Shown here in pieces: positions 39,286-46,471 of a stretch of DNA of 64,000 bases. The DNA lies in NCBI RefSeq assembly GCF_001578185.1, contig NZ_CP011008.1:3624001-3688000 (forward strand), given 5' to 3'. A program made the translations under genes and the position numbers. This DNA is from Peribacillus simplex. GTDB lineage: Bacteria > Bacillota > Bacilli > Bacillales > DSM-1321. Position 1 is the first letter of the stretch; every line of letters begins with the position of its first letter. A model generated the notes under the pieces. The model saw nothing but the letters and a program-made list of their open reading frames with translations, made no database searches and was not told the DNA's origin.

Positions 39286-40074
39286 TTACACCTCAATCTT
39301 TCGGTCCAAGAGCCAACATGAAGCGAGGAACAATATCACTAATGCGATAACATCCAACCCACTTGTCAAAAGCGAAATATTCTCTCTACCTTCAAGATAA
39401 AACTCCAACTTGGCTTGAGACAAGCTAAACGACGAACCGTTAAAAGCAGGTACAGCCCATAGATCATCCAGTTTCATATATATCTTGGTATTTCCAACCC
39501 AATTTTTCACCAAAACCATACCTATAAACAGAAGCGACACAATCAGCCAACGAATATTTTTAATAAGCTGAATCCTTGCGAGTGCATGATACACTACCCA
39601 TAAAAACATCATTAGCACGGCAATGACAATACTGACCGCCGTCATAACCCCGCCTATCTGTAACAAGCCTACTAATCCCGAAAAACTTTTCACCTGAAAG
39701 TCTTGCTGAAAATAACTGGTCGGAACCCTAAAAGCCACAAATACTAAACAGCAGGCAAATAAAATTGAAACCACCTGAAACAGCACACTTGACAATAATT
39801 TACTTCCAAGCAGCATCGCCGCAGACTGGGGATTATGAATCCACAACTGCGTCTTCCCCTCATAATTCAAACATCCAAAAATCAAAGAGAACATAATAAA
39901 TGGTTGTAAGAACATGATTATCCATGTGCACATATAAAAAAGACCTGCAACTTCCAAATACCTGGATGCCAATAAAGCAATCAACACTAAGCCAACCTGT
40001 GCAACCAATAGCCAGAGAAGTGTGGATTTCCCGATCAGCCACTCCTTTTTCATTAAACCTTTAAACGAATTCAA
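39286..40074 (-). CDS. ABC transporter permease
   Basis: 262 aa with six predicted membrane spans (for example LLWLLVAQVGLVLIALLA, MCTWIIMFLQPFIMFSLIFG, GGVMTAVSIVIAVLMMFLW, VIALVILFLASCWLL). No recognised family name beyond ABC-2-like. It is first in the leftward permease-GntR-ATPase operon and preceded by a good vegetative promoter. Confidence 0.85.
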   Translation of the reverse strand: MNSFKGLMKKEWLIGKSTLLWLLVAQVGLVLIALLASRYLEVAGLFYMCTWIIMFLQPFIMFSLIFGCLNYEGKTQLWIHNPQSAAMLLGSKLLSSVLFQVVSILFACCLVFVAFRVPTSYFQQDFQVKSFSGLVGLLQIGGVMTAVSIVIAVLMMFLWVVYHALARIQLIKNIRWLIVSLLFIGMVLVKNWVGNTKIYMKLDDLWAVPAFNGSSFSLSQAKLEFYLEGRENISLLTSGLDVIALVILFLASCWLLDRKIEV

Positions 40075-40106
40075 CTTCCCAACCCCTTCATTATTGTTCT
40101 AGTTAC

Positions 40107-40136
40107 ATAGTACACAGTTACACTGGTATATGTCAA
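40107..40136 (-). promoter_or_regulatory. sigma-A promoter of the permease-GntR-ATPase operon with possible operator
   Basis: -35 TTGACA (40131-40136) and -10 TACTAT (40107-40112), spacing 18. AGTTACA occurs twice (40101 and 40116) across the promoter, a candidate site for the YtrA-type repressor. Confidence 0.65.
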
Positions 40137-40228
40137 AAGTATTATAAAATAACAAAATATACTATTCTTTTATAGTGAATTTAAATATAATAGATGAGGT
40201 GGTTACAAAAAGAGGAAGGAAGTAAAAT

Positions 40229-41158
40229 ATGAGACATGAAAAAAAGACGAAAAAGAAACGGACCTGGCTGAAGGTAGTCGGTATAATTGTCCTACTTTTC
40301 ATATTAGCAGGGGGAGCGTTTGCCTACTCCATATGGAACGCTCTAACTAAAACCGTTGACTCAATGCATACACCCATAGACCGTAACACGGATAAACGTA
40401 CAAAAGACCTGGCACTATCGGATCAGGAGCCCTTCTCGATGCTCATGCTCGGTGTCGATGAACGTGATGGCGACAAAGGCCGTTCAGATACAATGATCGT
40501 CTTGACGGTCAATCCACAAAAGAAGTCAGTCAAAATGCTAAGCATTCCGCGTGATACACGGACTGAGATCGTCGGTCATGGTACACAGGATAAAATCAAC
40601 CATGCGTTTGCCTTCGGCGGCGCGAAGATGTCCATGGATACTGTTGAAAACTTCCTCGATATCCCGATCGACTATTATATGAAGATCAATATGGAAGGAT
40701 TCAAAGATATCGTTGACGCAGTCGGCGGAGTGACTGTTCAAAACGATTTGGACTTCACCTCCGATGGCATTCATTTTGCGAAAGGTTCGCATACTCTTAA
40801 TGGGAAAGAAGCCTTAGCCTATTCACGAATGAGGCATGATGATCCTAATGGTGATTTTGGCCGTCAGTCCAGACAACGTTCCATCATCGAGGCTGTCATC
40901 AGGGAGGGTGCGAGTGTTTCCTCTCTGACGAAATACAATGATGTCTTCGACGCACTAGGCAATAATATCCAGACGAATTTGACGTTTGATGACATGATGG
41001 ACATCCAAAAGAACTACAGGGACGCTAGCAAAAGCATTACCCAATCATCCATAAATGGCAAAGGAACGAAAATCGACGGAATCTACTACTATATTGTGTC
41101 GGATGAGGAAAAAGAAAAGGTTCAATCCGAATTAAAAGAACAATTATCCATCAAATAA
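40229..41158 (+). CDS. LytR-CpsA-Psr (LCP) family cell-wall glycopolymer ligase
   Basis: 309 aa, type II membrane protein. A Lys/Arg-rich start and span VVGIIVLLFILAGGAFAYSIW precede the extracellular LCP domain (MLMLGVDERDGDKGRSDTMIV, MLSIPRDTRTEIVGH, VTVQNDLDFTSDGIHF, ALAYSRMRHDDPNGDFGRQSRQR). The Asp/Arg residues are those that bind polyprenyl-pyrophosphate. It attaches teichoic acid or capsule to peptidoglycan; it is related to TagTUV, and which one cannot be told. Confidence 0.93.
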   Translation: MRHEKKTKKKRTWLKVVGIIVLLFILAGGAFAYSIWNALTKTVDSMHTPIDRNTDKRTKDLALSDQEPFSMLMLGVDERDGDKGRSDTMIVLTVNPQKKSVKMLSIPRDTRTEIVGHGTQDKINHAFAFGGAKMSMDTVENFLDIPIDYYMKINMEGFKDIVDAVGGVTVQNDLDFTSDGIHFAKGSHTLNGKEALAYSRMRHDDPNGDFGRQSRQRSIIEAVIREGASVSSLTKYNDVFDALGNNIQTNLTFDDMMDIQKNYRDASKSITQSSINGKGTKIDGIYYYIVSDEEKEKVQSELKEQLSIK

Positions 41159-41167
41159 GAAAAAATG

Positions 41168-41206
41168 AAAAAGCTGTCGGGATGCAGGCCCGGACAGCTT
41201 TTTCAT
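41168..41206 (+). terminator. terminator of the LCP gene
   Basis: AAAAGCTGTC and GGACAGCTTTTT stem with intervening GGG/CCC pairing. Confidence 0.85.
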
Positions 41207-41434
41207 TTTAACCGTCCAATAATCTGACAAAAAACGAACACCAATTGTAGAGATTTGTTGGAATTTTTGTTGTTTATTAGGCATGAAAAAACGGTATAAT
41301 CTAGTAGGAGCTGATACTTACATTTCCCCTTGCCCCTTTCATCACTTGACACTATTATTCTTTGGACCCGGAATTCCATCAACCATCATTCATCAACCAT
41401 AATAAATAATCCTGAACAAAAGGAGTGGATTTAA

Positions 41435-41536
41435 TTGAAAATCAAAGCAGGCAGCTGGGCTATGCTAAGCACACAGGACAAAATGTTTATTCTGAAAGCC
41501 ATCAGTGATCGCTCAAGAATGAAATATGTTTCATGA
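41435..41536 (+). CDS. putative 33-aa small protein
   Basis: TTG-started frame reading KIKAGSWAMLSTQDKMFILK and ending SRMKYVS. AAAGGAGTGG lies 7 nt upstream. No family recognised. It could be the surviving start of a longer gene. Confidence 0.45.
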   Translation: MKIKAGSWAMLSTQDKMFILKAISDRSRMKYVS

Positions 41537-41621
41537 TAAGCAGACCTATTGGATCATTATACGAGAGCATCGCCTCTCCCTTTTCACTAAAACGAACTTG
41601 TGCCTGAAAAAGGAGAGGAAT

Positions 41622-42080
41622 CTATTCAAACTGATAATTCCATAACAAACGCCATTCGCCTTTTTCTTTAACGACATAGCAATCCTGTTCCAATGTAAAC
41701 ACCCCAAAGCGAGAATTGAAGACCTGTGTAACTGGAATTTTAAAGGCCGTTTTATGCACCCTTCCATCCTTATCCAGACTCCAGTTCTTCACTTTCTTAA
41801 CTTGGCCAACATCATACTGAAAGGTATCCACATCCATATGCTGTAAAAACACATGGGAGCGGTTTTGCACATAATCTGCCCGATTAGGAAAACGCAGCTT
41901 CATTTCAGAACTTAACAAATCCCAGGACTTCCCGAACTCCGCTTCGCTTTCATACTCATAAAAATCTTCCACCACGCTTTTTGAGCCGCTCGGCCAAAGA
42001 AAAATGATCCAAGCCCCTGCAGCAAATGCCAGGAGAATAATCGCCAATGCTCCCAGTGGAACCTTATTCTGTCTCCTCAC
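41622..42080 (-). CDS. membrane-anchored hypothetical protein
   Basis: 152 aa from GTG 42080 (GAGGGTG 8 nt upstream). One N-terminal span (ALAIILLAFAAGAWIIFLW) is followed by an extracytoplasmic domain: VVEDFYEYESEAEFGKSWDLLSS...VFTLEQDCYVVKEKGEWRLL. The pattern resembles small NTF2-like secreted domains, but I cannot name a family. Stands alone. Confidence 0.75.
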   Translation of the reverse strand: MRRQNKVPLGALAIILLAFAAGAWIIFLWPSGSKSVVEDFYEYESEAEFGKSWDLLSSEMKLRFPNRADYVQNRSHVFLQHMDVDTFQYDVGQVKKVKNWSLDKDGRVHKTAFKIPVTQVFNSRFGVFTLEQDCYVVKEKGEWRLLWNYQFE

Positions 42081-42255
42081 TCATCAATCACCCTCACAGG
42101 TTATCATTCATTTATATATATAGGGGAAAACGATAAAAAAGAAGCATGTTATTAGACAAAGCCGTTCTCTTTTGAGGTACCGCATGCCAGTTTATTAAAT
42201 AATTGTTGTATTCCCTTTATGCAGTCAGTCTCAATCCCTCTAACTTCGGCATGTT

Positions 42256-42454
42256 AATTAGCTGTAATGAGTGGTTTAGGCTTTTCCGTATTGCCTTACA
42301 TCACGGTAAAAAACGAGATTGAAAAGGATCCTTAAATATTATTGAACATAATGAAAGATTTGAGCCGATTTACTCACATCTACTCGTCAAGCCGAAAAAA
42401 TGGCAATCCCCAGCGGTTGAAAAATTTATTGAGTTAACATTGGAATCTGCATAG
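42256..42454 (+). pseudogene. C-terminal remnant of a LysR-type regulator
   Basis: Reads MSGLGFSVLPYITVKNEIEK, then after a frameshift IIEHNERFEPIYSHLLVKPK and KWQSPAVEKFIELTLESA with a stop. This is the end of a LysR effector-binding domain. The HTH half is absent. No intact regulator is nearby. Confidence 0.75.
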
Positions 42455-42498
42455 CCATCGACTTATGGAATAAAAAGATTTCCATCCTTAAGAAACAC

Positions 42499-42540
42499 TA
42501 AAAGCAGTGCGATTTCACTTGCGAAATCCACTGCTTTTAC
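42499..42540 (-). terminator. terminator downstream of vanZ
   Basis: AAAGCAGTG(c)GATTTC and GAAATC(c)ACTGCTTT with T-runs. It lies about 80 bp past the vanZ stop. Confidence 0.8.
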
Positions 42541-42616
42541 TTGTTTTCATTCACTTTTTCCTGTGCGGACACTCGAAAAGAAAGCATATGGTTAGTAGTT
42601 TATGTGAAAGGATCTC

Positions 42617-43102
42617 TCAGATTCTAGGACTTCTCCATCGATAAAAGAAAAGAAAAAAGAATATTCCCAGCAAACCGCCAAACGTGTCCAGCATGACATC
42701 CTGCCACAAGGGAGTTCGGCCACCTGTTAGTTTTTGATGCAGCTCGTCAGCACTTGCATAAAAAAGGATGCATAAAAAAGCGCCTGGAAACGAAAGAACA
42801 GGATTCTTCACAAAACGGCGCCAAACACCATATGTCAATAATCCAAACACAAAAAAGATAAAAAGATGGGCACCCTTCCGAAGGAAAAACTCCAGAAAAC
42901 CATTCACCCCTGCTGTTTGGGCACTCACTTCAACGCCACCATACATGAATGAAATGCCGCTTAATCTATCATACCAATACGGCGTATTGAACTGTGTCAA
43001 TAAAGGGGAAATGCTTTGCTCCTCATACGTTTGCGAGGAAAAAAAGAAGATGACCATCGCCCATAAAACGAGCAAACCCGGGACGTAGTATCTACGGATC
43101 AT
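42617..43102 (-). CDS. VanZ family protein
   Basis: 161 aa with four predicted spans (LVLWAMVIFFFSSQTYE, FFLRKGAHLFIFFVFGLLTYGVW, FPGAFLCILFYASADELHQ, VMLDTFGGLLGIFFFLFF). The family motif RKGAHLFIFF...ADELHQKLTGGRTPLWQDVMLDTFG is clear. VanZ proteins can lower teicoplanin and lipoglycopeptide sensitivity; the role of chromosomal copies is poorly known. Its ATG overlaps the stop of the preceding 43-aa gene (ATGA). Confidence 0.92.
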   Translation of the reverse strand: MIRRYYVPGLLVLWAMVIFFFSSQTYEEQSISPLLTQFNTPYWYDRLSGISFMYGGVEVSAQTAGVNGFLEFFLRKGAHLFIFFVFGLLTYGVWRRFVKNPVLSFPGAFLCILFYASADELHQKLTGGRTPLWQDVMLDTFGGLLGIFFFLFFYRWRSPRI

Positions 43103-43230
43103 ATACTATCAGGTTCTTCCATGATCCCGCTTAATTTCTCCTTAATCTCCTCCACCAGTTCATTTACAGTAACATCCTGCCCAGACTCTCCTTTGGCAAA
43201 AGTGTCTTTTAAAATATCAAAAAAATCCAT
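43099..43230 (-). CDS. 43-aa acidic protein translationally coupled to vanZ
   Basis: MDFFDILKDTFAKGESGQDV, then VNELVEEIKEKL and an end rich in Glu/Asp (EEPDSI). Ribosome site TTGGAGTGGAG. The stop overlaps the vanZ start. No family recognised. Confidence 0.65.
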   Translation of the reverse strand: MDFFDILKDTFAKGESGQDVTVNELVEEIKEKLSGIMEEPDSI

Positions 43231-43505
43231 TCGAATGTTCTCCACTCCAATATAATTGAGCCACCATTTCATACTGTTGTCCTAATCCTTTTTTTCAAAA
43301 ATAAGGAATATAGCTCTTTTTATTTGATAATCACATATAAAGTGGTGATTGGCAAGCGGAATTAATCTACAAAACGGTAAAATCTGAATTTTTAAAGAAT
43401 ATTAAAAGAAATGATCACAAAAAGTTCATAACTGACGGAATATTAAAATCATCAGTTGAATAGATGCAGTTCATTTGGTGTAAGATCCAAATGAAAAAAA
43501 CAAAA

Positions 43506-43529
43506 AAAGGGGCGATTCCTCAGCCCCTT
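43506..43529 (-). terminator. terminator of the 45-aa membrane protein gene
   Basis: AAGGGGC and GCCCCTT stem with TTTTTTTG leftward. Confidence 0.85.
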
Positions 43530-43538
43530 CGATACCCT

Positions 43539-43676
43539 CTATGATTGCCCCATTAAATAAGTCATCAATGAAATCAATACTAAAGTAATGGTGATATAAG
43601 TCCCAATAAAAATTTTCTTGCTTCTCTGTTTCTTTTCATAAACTTCCTCGAACGTAATGAATTTGTGTTTTGTCAT
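43539..43676 (-). CDS. 45-aa single-span membrane protein
   Basis: MTKHKFITFEEVYEKKQRSK followed by one hydrophobic helix (IFIGTYITITLVLISLMTYL). ATG 43676 with AAGGAG 9 nt upstream; the frame open to 43778 has no site. Own terminator. Function unknown. Confidence 0.75.
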   Translation of the reverse strand: MTKHKFITFEEVYEKKQRSKKIFIGTYITITLVLISLMTYLMGQS

Positions 43677-44028
43677 CAAATAATCTCCTTTTATTTTGAT
43701 GGCAGCTATCTGACATCGCCTTCCGCGAAGTCCCTTTGCTTGATCTTTATAGTTATATCGGCATACAGCCGAAAACATTTAGGTATTATTCACTATATAG
43801 TTTATCATACAAAGTACCTTAATTAATATATTCAATTCTACCAACAAGTCTTTTATTCCAAGGTATTCATTCTTAATGCAAAGCAATTATCCCTACCTGT
43901 TCATAGAACTGTTTTTTGGGCTGCAATTTGTTTAAACCATATCCATTTACCTATTAGTAAATAAAAAGGATAGAAATTCACCCTTTGCCAAAAATAACAA
44001 AAAGGATATCAACGAGAGGAAGAGAAAA
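43677..44028. other. intergenic region upstream of purF with an inverted repeat
   Basis: ATTTAC-CTATTA-GTAAAT (43945-43962) flanked by TATCC...GGATA forms a dyad 67 bp before purF, possibly an operator. I see no purine riboswitch and no clear paired PurR boxes. Confidence 0.45.
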
Positions 44029-45399
44029 ATGGATGCAGAAATGCAGGAGAAATGCGGGGTATTTGGAGTGTTTAATCACCCCAAAGCAGCCGAATTAACT
44101 TATTACGGACTACATTCACTTCAACACCGTGGTCAGGAGAGTGCAGGAATTGTGGCTAGTGATGGGAAATCATTTAGGAGTCACAGGGGAATGGGATTAG
44201 TTACCCAAGTATTTTCACGGGACATCCTTGATGGGTTAAGCGGAAATATGGCCATTGGTCATGTACGATATTCAACTTCTGGTGAAAGTTTACTGCAAAA
44301 CGCACAGCCCCTCGTTTTTAAATATAGCGAGGGGGACTTGGCTGTTGCTCATAATGGCAACCTCGTAAATGCAAGGATAGAACGGGATGTGTTACAACAG
44401 CAGGGAAGCATATTTCAAACAACAACCGATACTGAAATTATTGCCCACTTAATAGCTCGTTCAAGTAAAAAGCATTTCGCAGAAAGCGCACCTGATATGC
44501 TTAAACGTATCGACGGTTCATTTGCCTTGATTATAATGACTGAAAAACAAATGCTAATTGCCTTGGATCGTCATGGGTTACGTCCGCTTAGCCTTGGGAA
44601 AATTGGCGAATCAATCATCGCCTCCTCAGAAACATGCGCTTTAAATGCAGTTGATGCTAAGTTCTGGCGGGAAGTTGAACCGGGTGAATGGCTTCTTATA
44701 GATGAAAATGGAATTCAAACTGGAAGATTTGCGGAAAAAGGTAAGGTTTCCCTTTGCTCCTTTGAATTTGTCTATTTTGCCCGTCCAGATAGCGTCATTC
44801 AAGGAAGAAGTGTCTTAGCAATCCGAAAGGAATTAGGTCAAATTCTGGCAAAAGAACATCCGACACAGGCTGATGTTGTCGTTGCAGTTCCCGAATCAAG
44901 TGTCCCTGCCGCCATTGGTTTCTCCCAACAATCAGGAATTCCATATGAAATGGGGATTATTAAAAACCCTTATGCTGGTCGTTCATTCATTGAGCCCACG
45001 CAAGAATTGCGCGACTTAGCTGTTCGACTGAAATTAAGCGCTGTGCAAGAAATCTTGGAAGGAAAAAGGGTGGTATTAGTCGATGATTCGATTGTTAGGG
45101 GAACGACAAGCAAGCGCATTGTCCAATTGATTCGGCAAGCAGGTGCCACGGAAGTCCATGTAAGAATTAGTTCACCTATGGTTAGAAACCCTTGTTTTTA
45201 TGGAGTGGATATGCCAACTAAGGAAGAACTATTTGCCAACAAACACGAACACGAACGAGCGATGGGACAGGTTATCGGGGCAGATTCATTAGCCTTTTTA
45301 AGCACCGAAGGGTTATTAGAGGCAGTAGATGTAGATCTTGGAGAAACTAGCAGTCGCTGTATAGCCTGTTTTAGTGGGGCTTACCCAACTGATATTTGA
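44029..45399 (+). CDS. purF: amidophosphoribosyltransferase PurF, stand-alone copy
   Basis: 456 aa. Makes phosphoribosylamine from PRPP and glutamine, the first step of purine synthesis. Catalytic Cys in MDAEMQEKCGVFGVFNH after an 8-residue propeptide. PRPP loop VVLVDDSIVRGTTSKR. The four [4Fe-4S] cysteine positions appear kept (VSLCSFEF, NPCFYG, SSRCIACF). It ends about 20 residues earlier than B. subtilis PurF. Genes normally neighbouring purF in the pur operon are absent, so this may be an extra copy acquired with the accessory region. Confidence 0.94.
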   Translation: MDAEMQEKCGVFGVFNHPKAAELTYYGLHSLQHRGQESAGIVASDGKSFRSHRGMGLVTQVFSRDILDGLSGNMAIGHVRYSTSGESLLQNAQPLVFKYSEGDLAVAHNGNLVNARIERDVLQQQGSIFQTTTDTEIIAHLIARSSKKHFAESAPDMLKRIDGSFALIIMTEKQMLIALDRHGLRPLSLGKIGESIIASSETCALNAVDAKFWREVEPGEWLLIDENGIQTGRFAEKGKVSLCSFEFVYFARPDSVIQGRSVLAIRKELGQILAKEHPTQADVVVAVPESSVPAAIGFSQQSGIPYEMGIIKNPYAGRSFIEPTQELRDLAVRLKLSAVQEILEGKRVVLVDDSIVRGTTSKRIVQLIRQAGATEVHVRISSPMVRNPCFYGVDMPTKEELFANKHEHERAMGQVIGADSLAFLSTEGLLEAVDVDLGETSSRCIACFSGAYPTDI

Positions 45400-45409
45400 T
45401 GGATATGCA

Positions 45410-45445
45410 GGCATCACACAAAAACAACTGTCTTTGTGTGATGCC
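45410..45445 (+). terminator. purF terminator
   Basis: Perfect 13-bp stem GGCATCACACAAA / TTTGTGTGATGCC with a 10-nt loop; the T-run is weak. Confidence 0.75.
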
Positions 45446-45469
45446 TAAAACCCCATTTTCCTAATATTA

Positions 45470-45530
45470 AACCCGCGCTGTATTTCTCCTCCTGACAGTC
45501 GAACTCCTCGATCACCAATGAGTGTATCTT
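45470..45530 (-). pseudogene. fragment of an ABC transporter ATPase gene
   Basis: Leftward reading KDTLIGDRGVRLSGGEIQRG. DNA closely matches the signature region of the lasso transporter gene at 46764-46822. Only about 60 bp survive. It may be a relic of a former duplicate transporter. Confidence 0.75.
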
Positions 45531-45761
45531 TTTATTCCGAGTCTTTAATTTCTTATCTTATAAAGTTCATTATAATTTTGATCCAACCGAAAAATGACAA
45601 CCACAAGGGCAGACTGAATAAAGTTCCCATATGATTCCCTTCATAATATTTGCAGGTTCATCCATAATAAAAATGCCTCTCATTTACGTTGCATTTTATT
45701 ATTGTGTCCATGATTCATTGTTCAGGATACCCTTTCATATATTTTTGGTAAAAAAGTCCAT

Positions 45762-45786
45762 AAAAAAAAGACTGAATATCAGTCTT
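45762..45786 (-). terminator. terminator of the sinI-like gene
   Basis: AAGACTGA/TCAGTCTT stem followed leftward by TTTTTT. Confidence 0.85.
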
Positions 45787-45804
45787 CCATAATGTAAATA
45801 TTTA

Positions 45805-45933
45805 TTAACTCATTATGAACTTTTTTTCTCTATTACCTACAATGAACTCCCGCACATCTTCAATGGATAATCCTAAATTTTTAGCCTCTAAAATTAAATA
45901 AACCCATTCTTCCAATTCATTTTTCGCTTTCAT
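45805..45933 (-). CDS. SinI-type antirepressor, 42 aa
   Basis: MKAKNELEEWVYLILEAKNL followed by GLSIEDVREFIVGNREKK. This is the SinI domain: L-x-x-E-W-x-x-L-I-x-E-A then G-x-S-x-E-x-(V/I)-R-x-F. SinI and SlrA bind the SinR repressor and switch on biofilm matrix genes in B. subtilis. It is shorter than SinI (57 aa) because it lacks the tail after the helical hook. The leader is a c-di-GMP class I riboswitch, and the weak ribosome site (GGGGCGGG) lies in a possible hairpin ACAAAT/ATTTGT. No sinR gene is seen in this window. Confidence 0.88.
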   Translation of the reverse strand: MKAKNELEEWVYLILEAKNLGLSIEDVREFIVGNREKKFIMS

Positions 45934-45944
45934 GACAAATCCCG

Positions 45945-46033
45945 CCCCATTTGTGGTAACACAGCCGCCATAGCATTTAGCCTTAGACCTGTAATTTTGC
46001 GTCCCTACTTTTCAATAGGTTTGCTTTTCTCAA
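45945..46033 (-). promoter_or_regulatory. cyclic-di-GMP class I (GEMM-I) riboswitch
   Basis: The leftward RNA carries the hallmark order: AAAAGCAAACC, a stem CCTATT-GAAA-AGTAGG with GAAA tetraloop, then GGGACGCAAA. The second stem holds the 11-nt tetraloop receptor halves TCTAAGG and CTATGGC. The closing GGCTGTGTTACC follows. These are the conserved GEMM-I elements in the right order and spacing. The 3' edge abuts the ribosome site of the sinI-like gene, so control of translation is likely; no terminator is seen between aptamer and start. Confidence 0.9.
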
Positions 46034-46471
46034 GAATATATTCTTTCATTTTTAATAAATCTATTGAAAAAGACTTTTTGATTCTCTGTTTCCATGACGC
46101 TCAACCATCATGTCCTCAAAAAAAATCCCCCTACTTTAATACTATATTATTAATGTTAATTATACTTAAAATCTTAACAATTGCTCATAATATTATTCGT
46201 TTTTTTATGTCATTTTTCCACATCATTCATCAAAAAGTGACATTACAATATATAACTCAGGTAAAATGCGCTTTCTTTAAACACTTTTATTAAAAAAATA
46301 GAGATATAATCCTATAATTAACTATATTTGCTATAGCGAAATAATATTTCGTATCAATTGACTTTACTAGTAATAATGATTCTGTTTTAATTAATTTTCC
46401 CTAAGAAAAAAAGCCAGCATTACAAACCATAATATGGCTGTAACCTGACTGTTTATTATATATTTTAGAGT
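46034..46471. other. AT-rich intergenic region
   Basis: Probably contains the promoter for the riboswitch-sinI transcript. A hairpin AGCCA...TGGCT with a leftward T-run (46409-46442) may end the lasso operon. No convincing gene is present. Confidence 0.45.

Noticed and set aside
43677..44028. Purine riboswitch or PurR box before purF
   Set aside because: No conserved aptamer core and no paired PurR boxes recognised; only an unassigned dyad.
45997..46293. 98-aa open frame on the plus strand
   Set aside because: It overlaps the riboswitch on the opposite strand, has no ribosome site and a low-complexity hydrophobic composition from AT-rich DNA.
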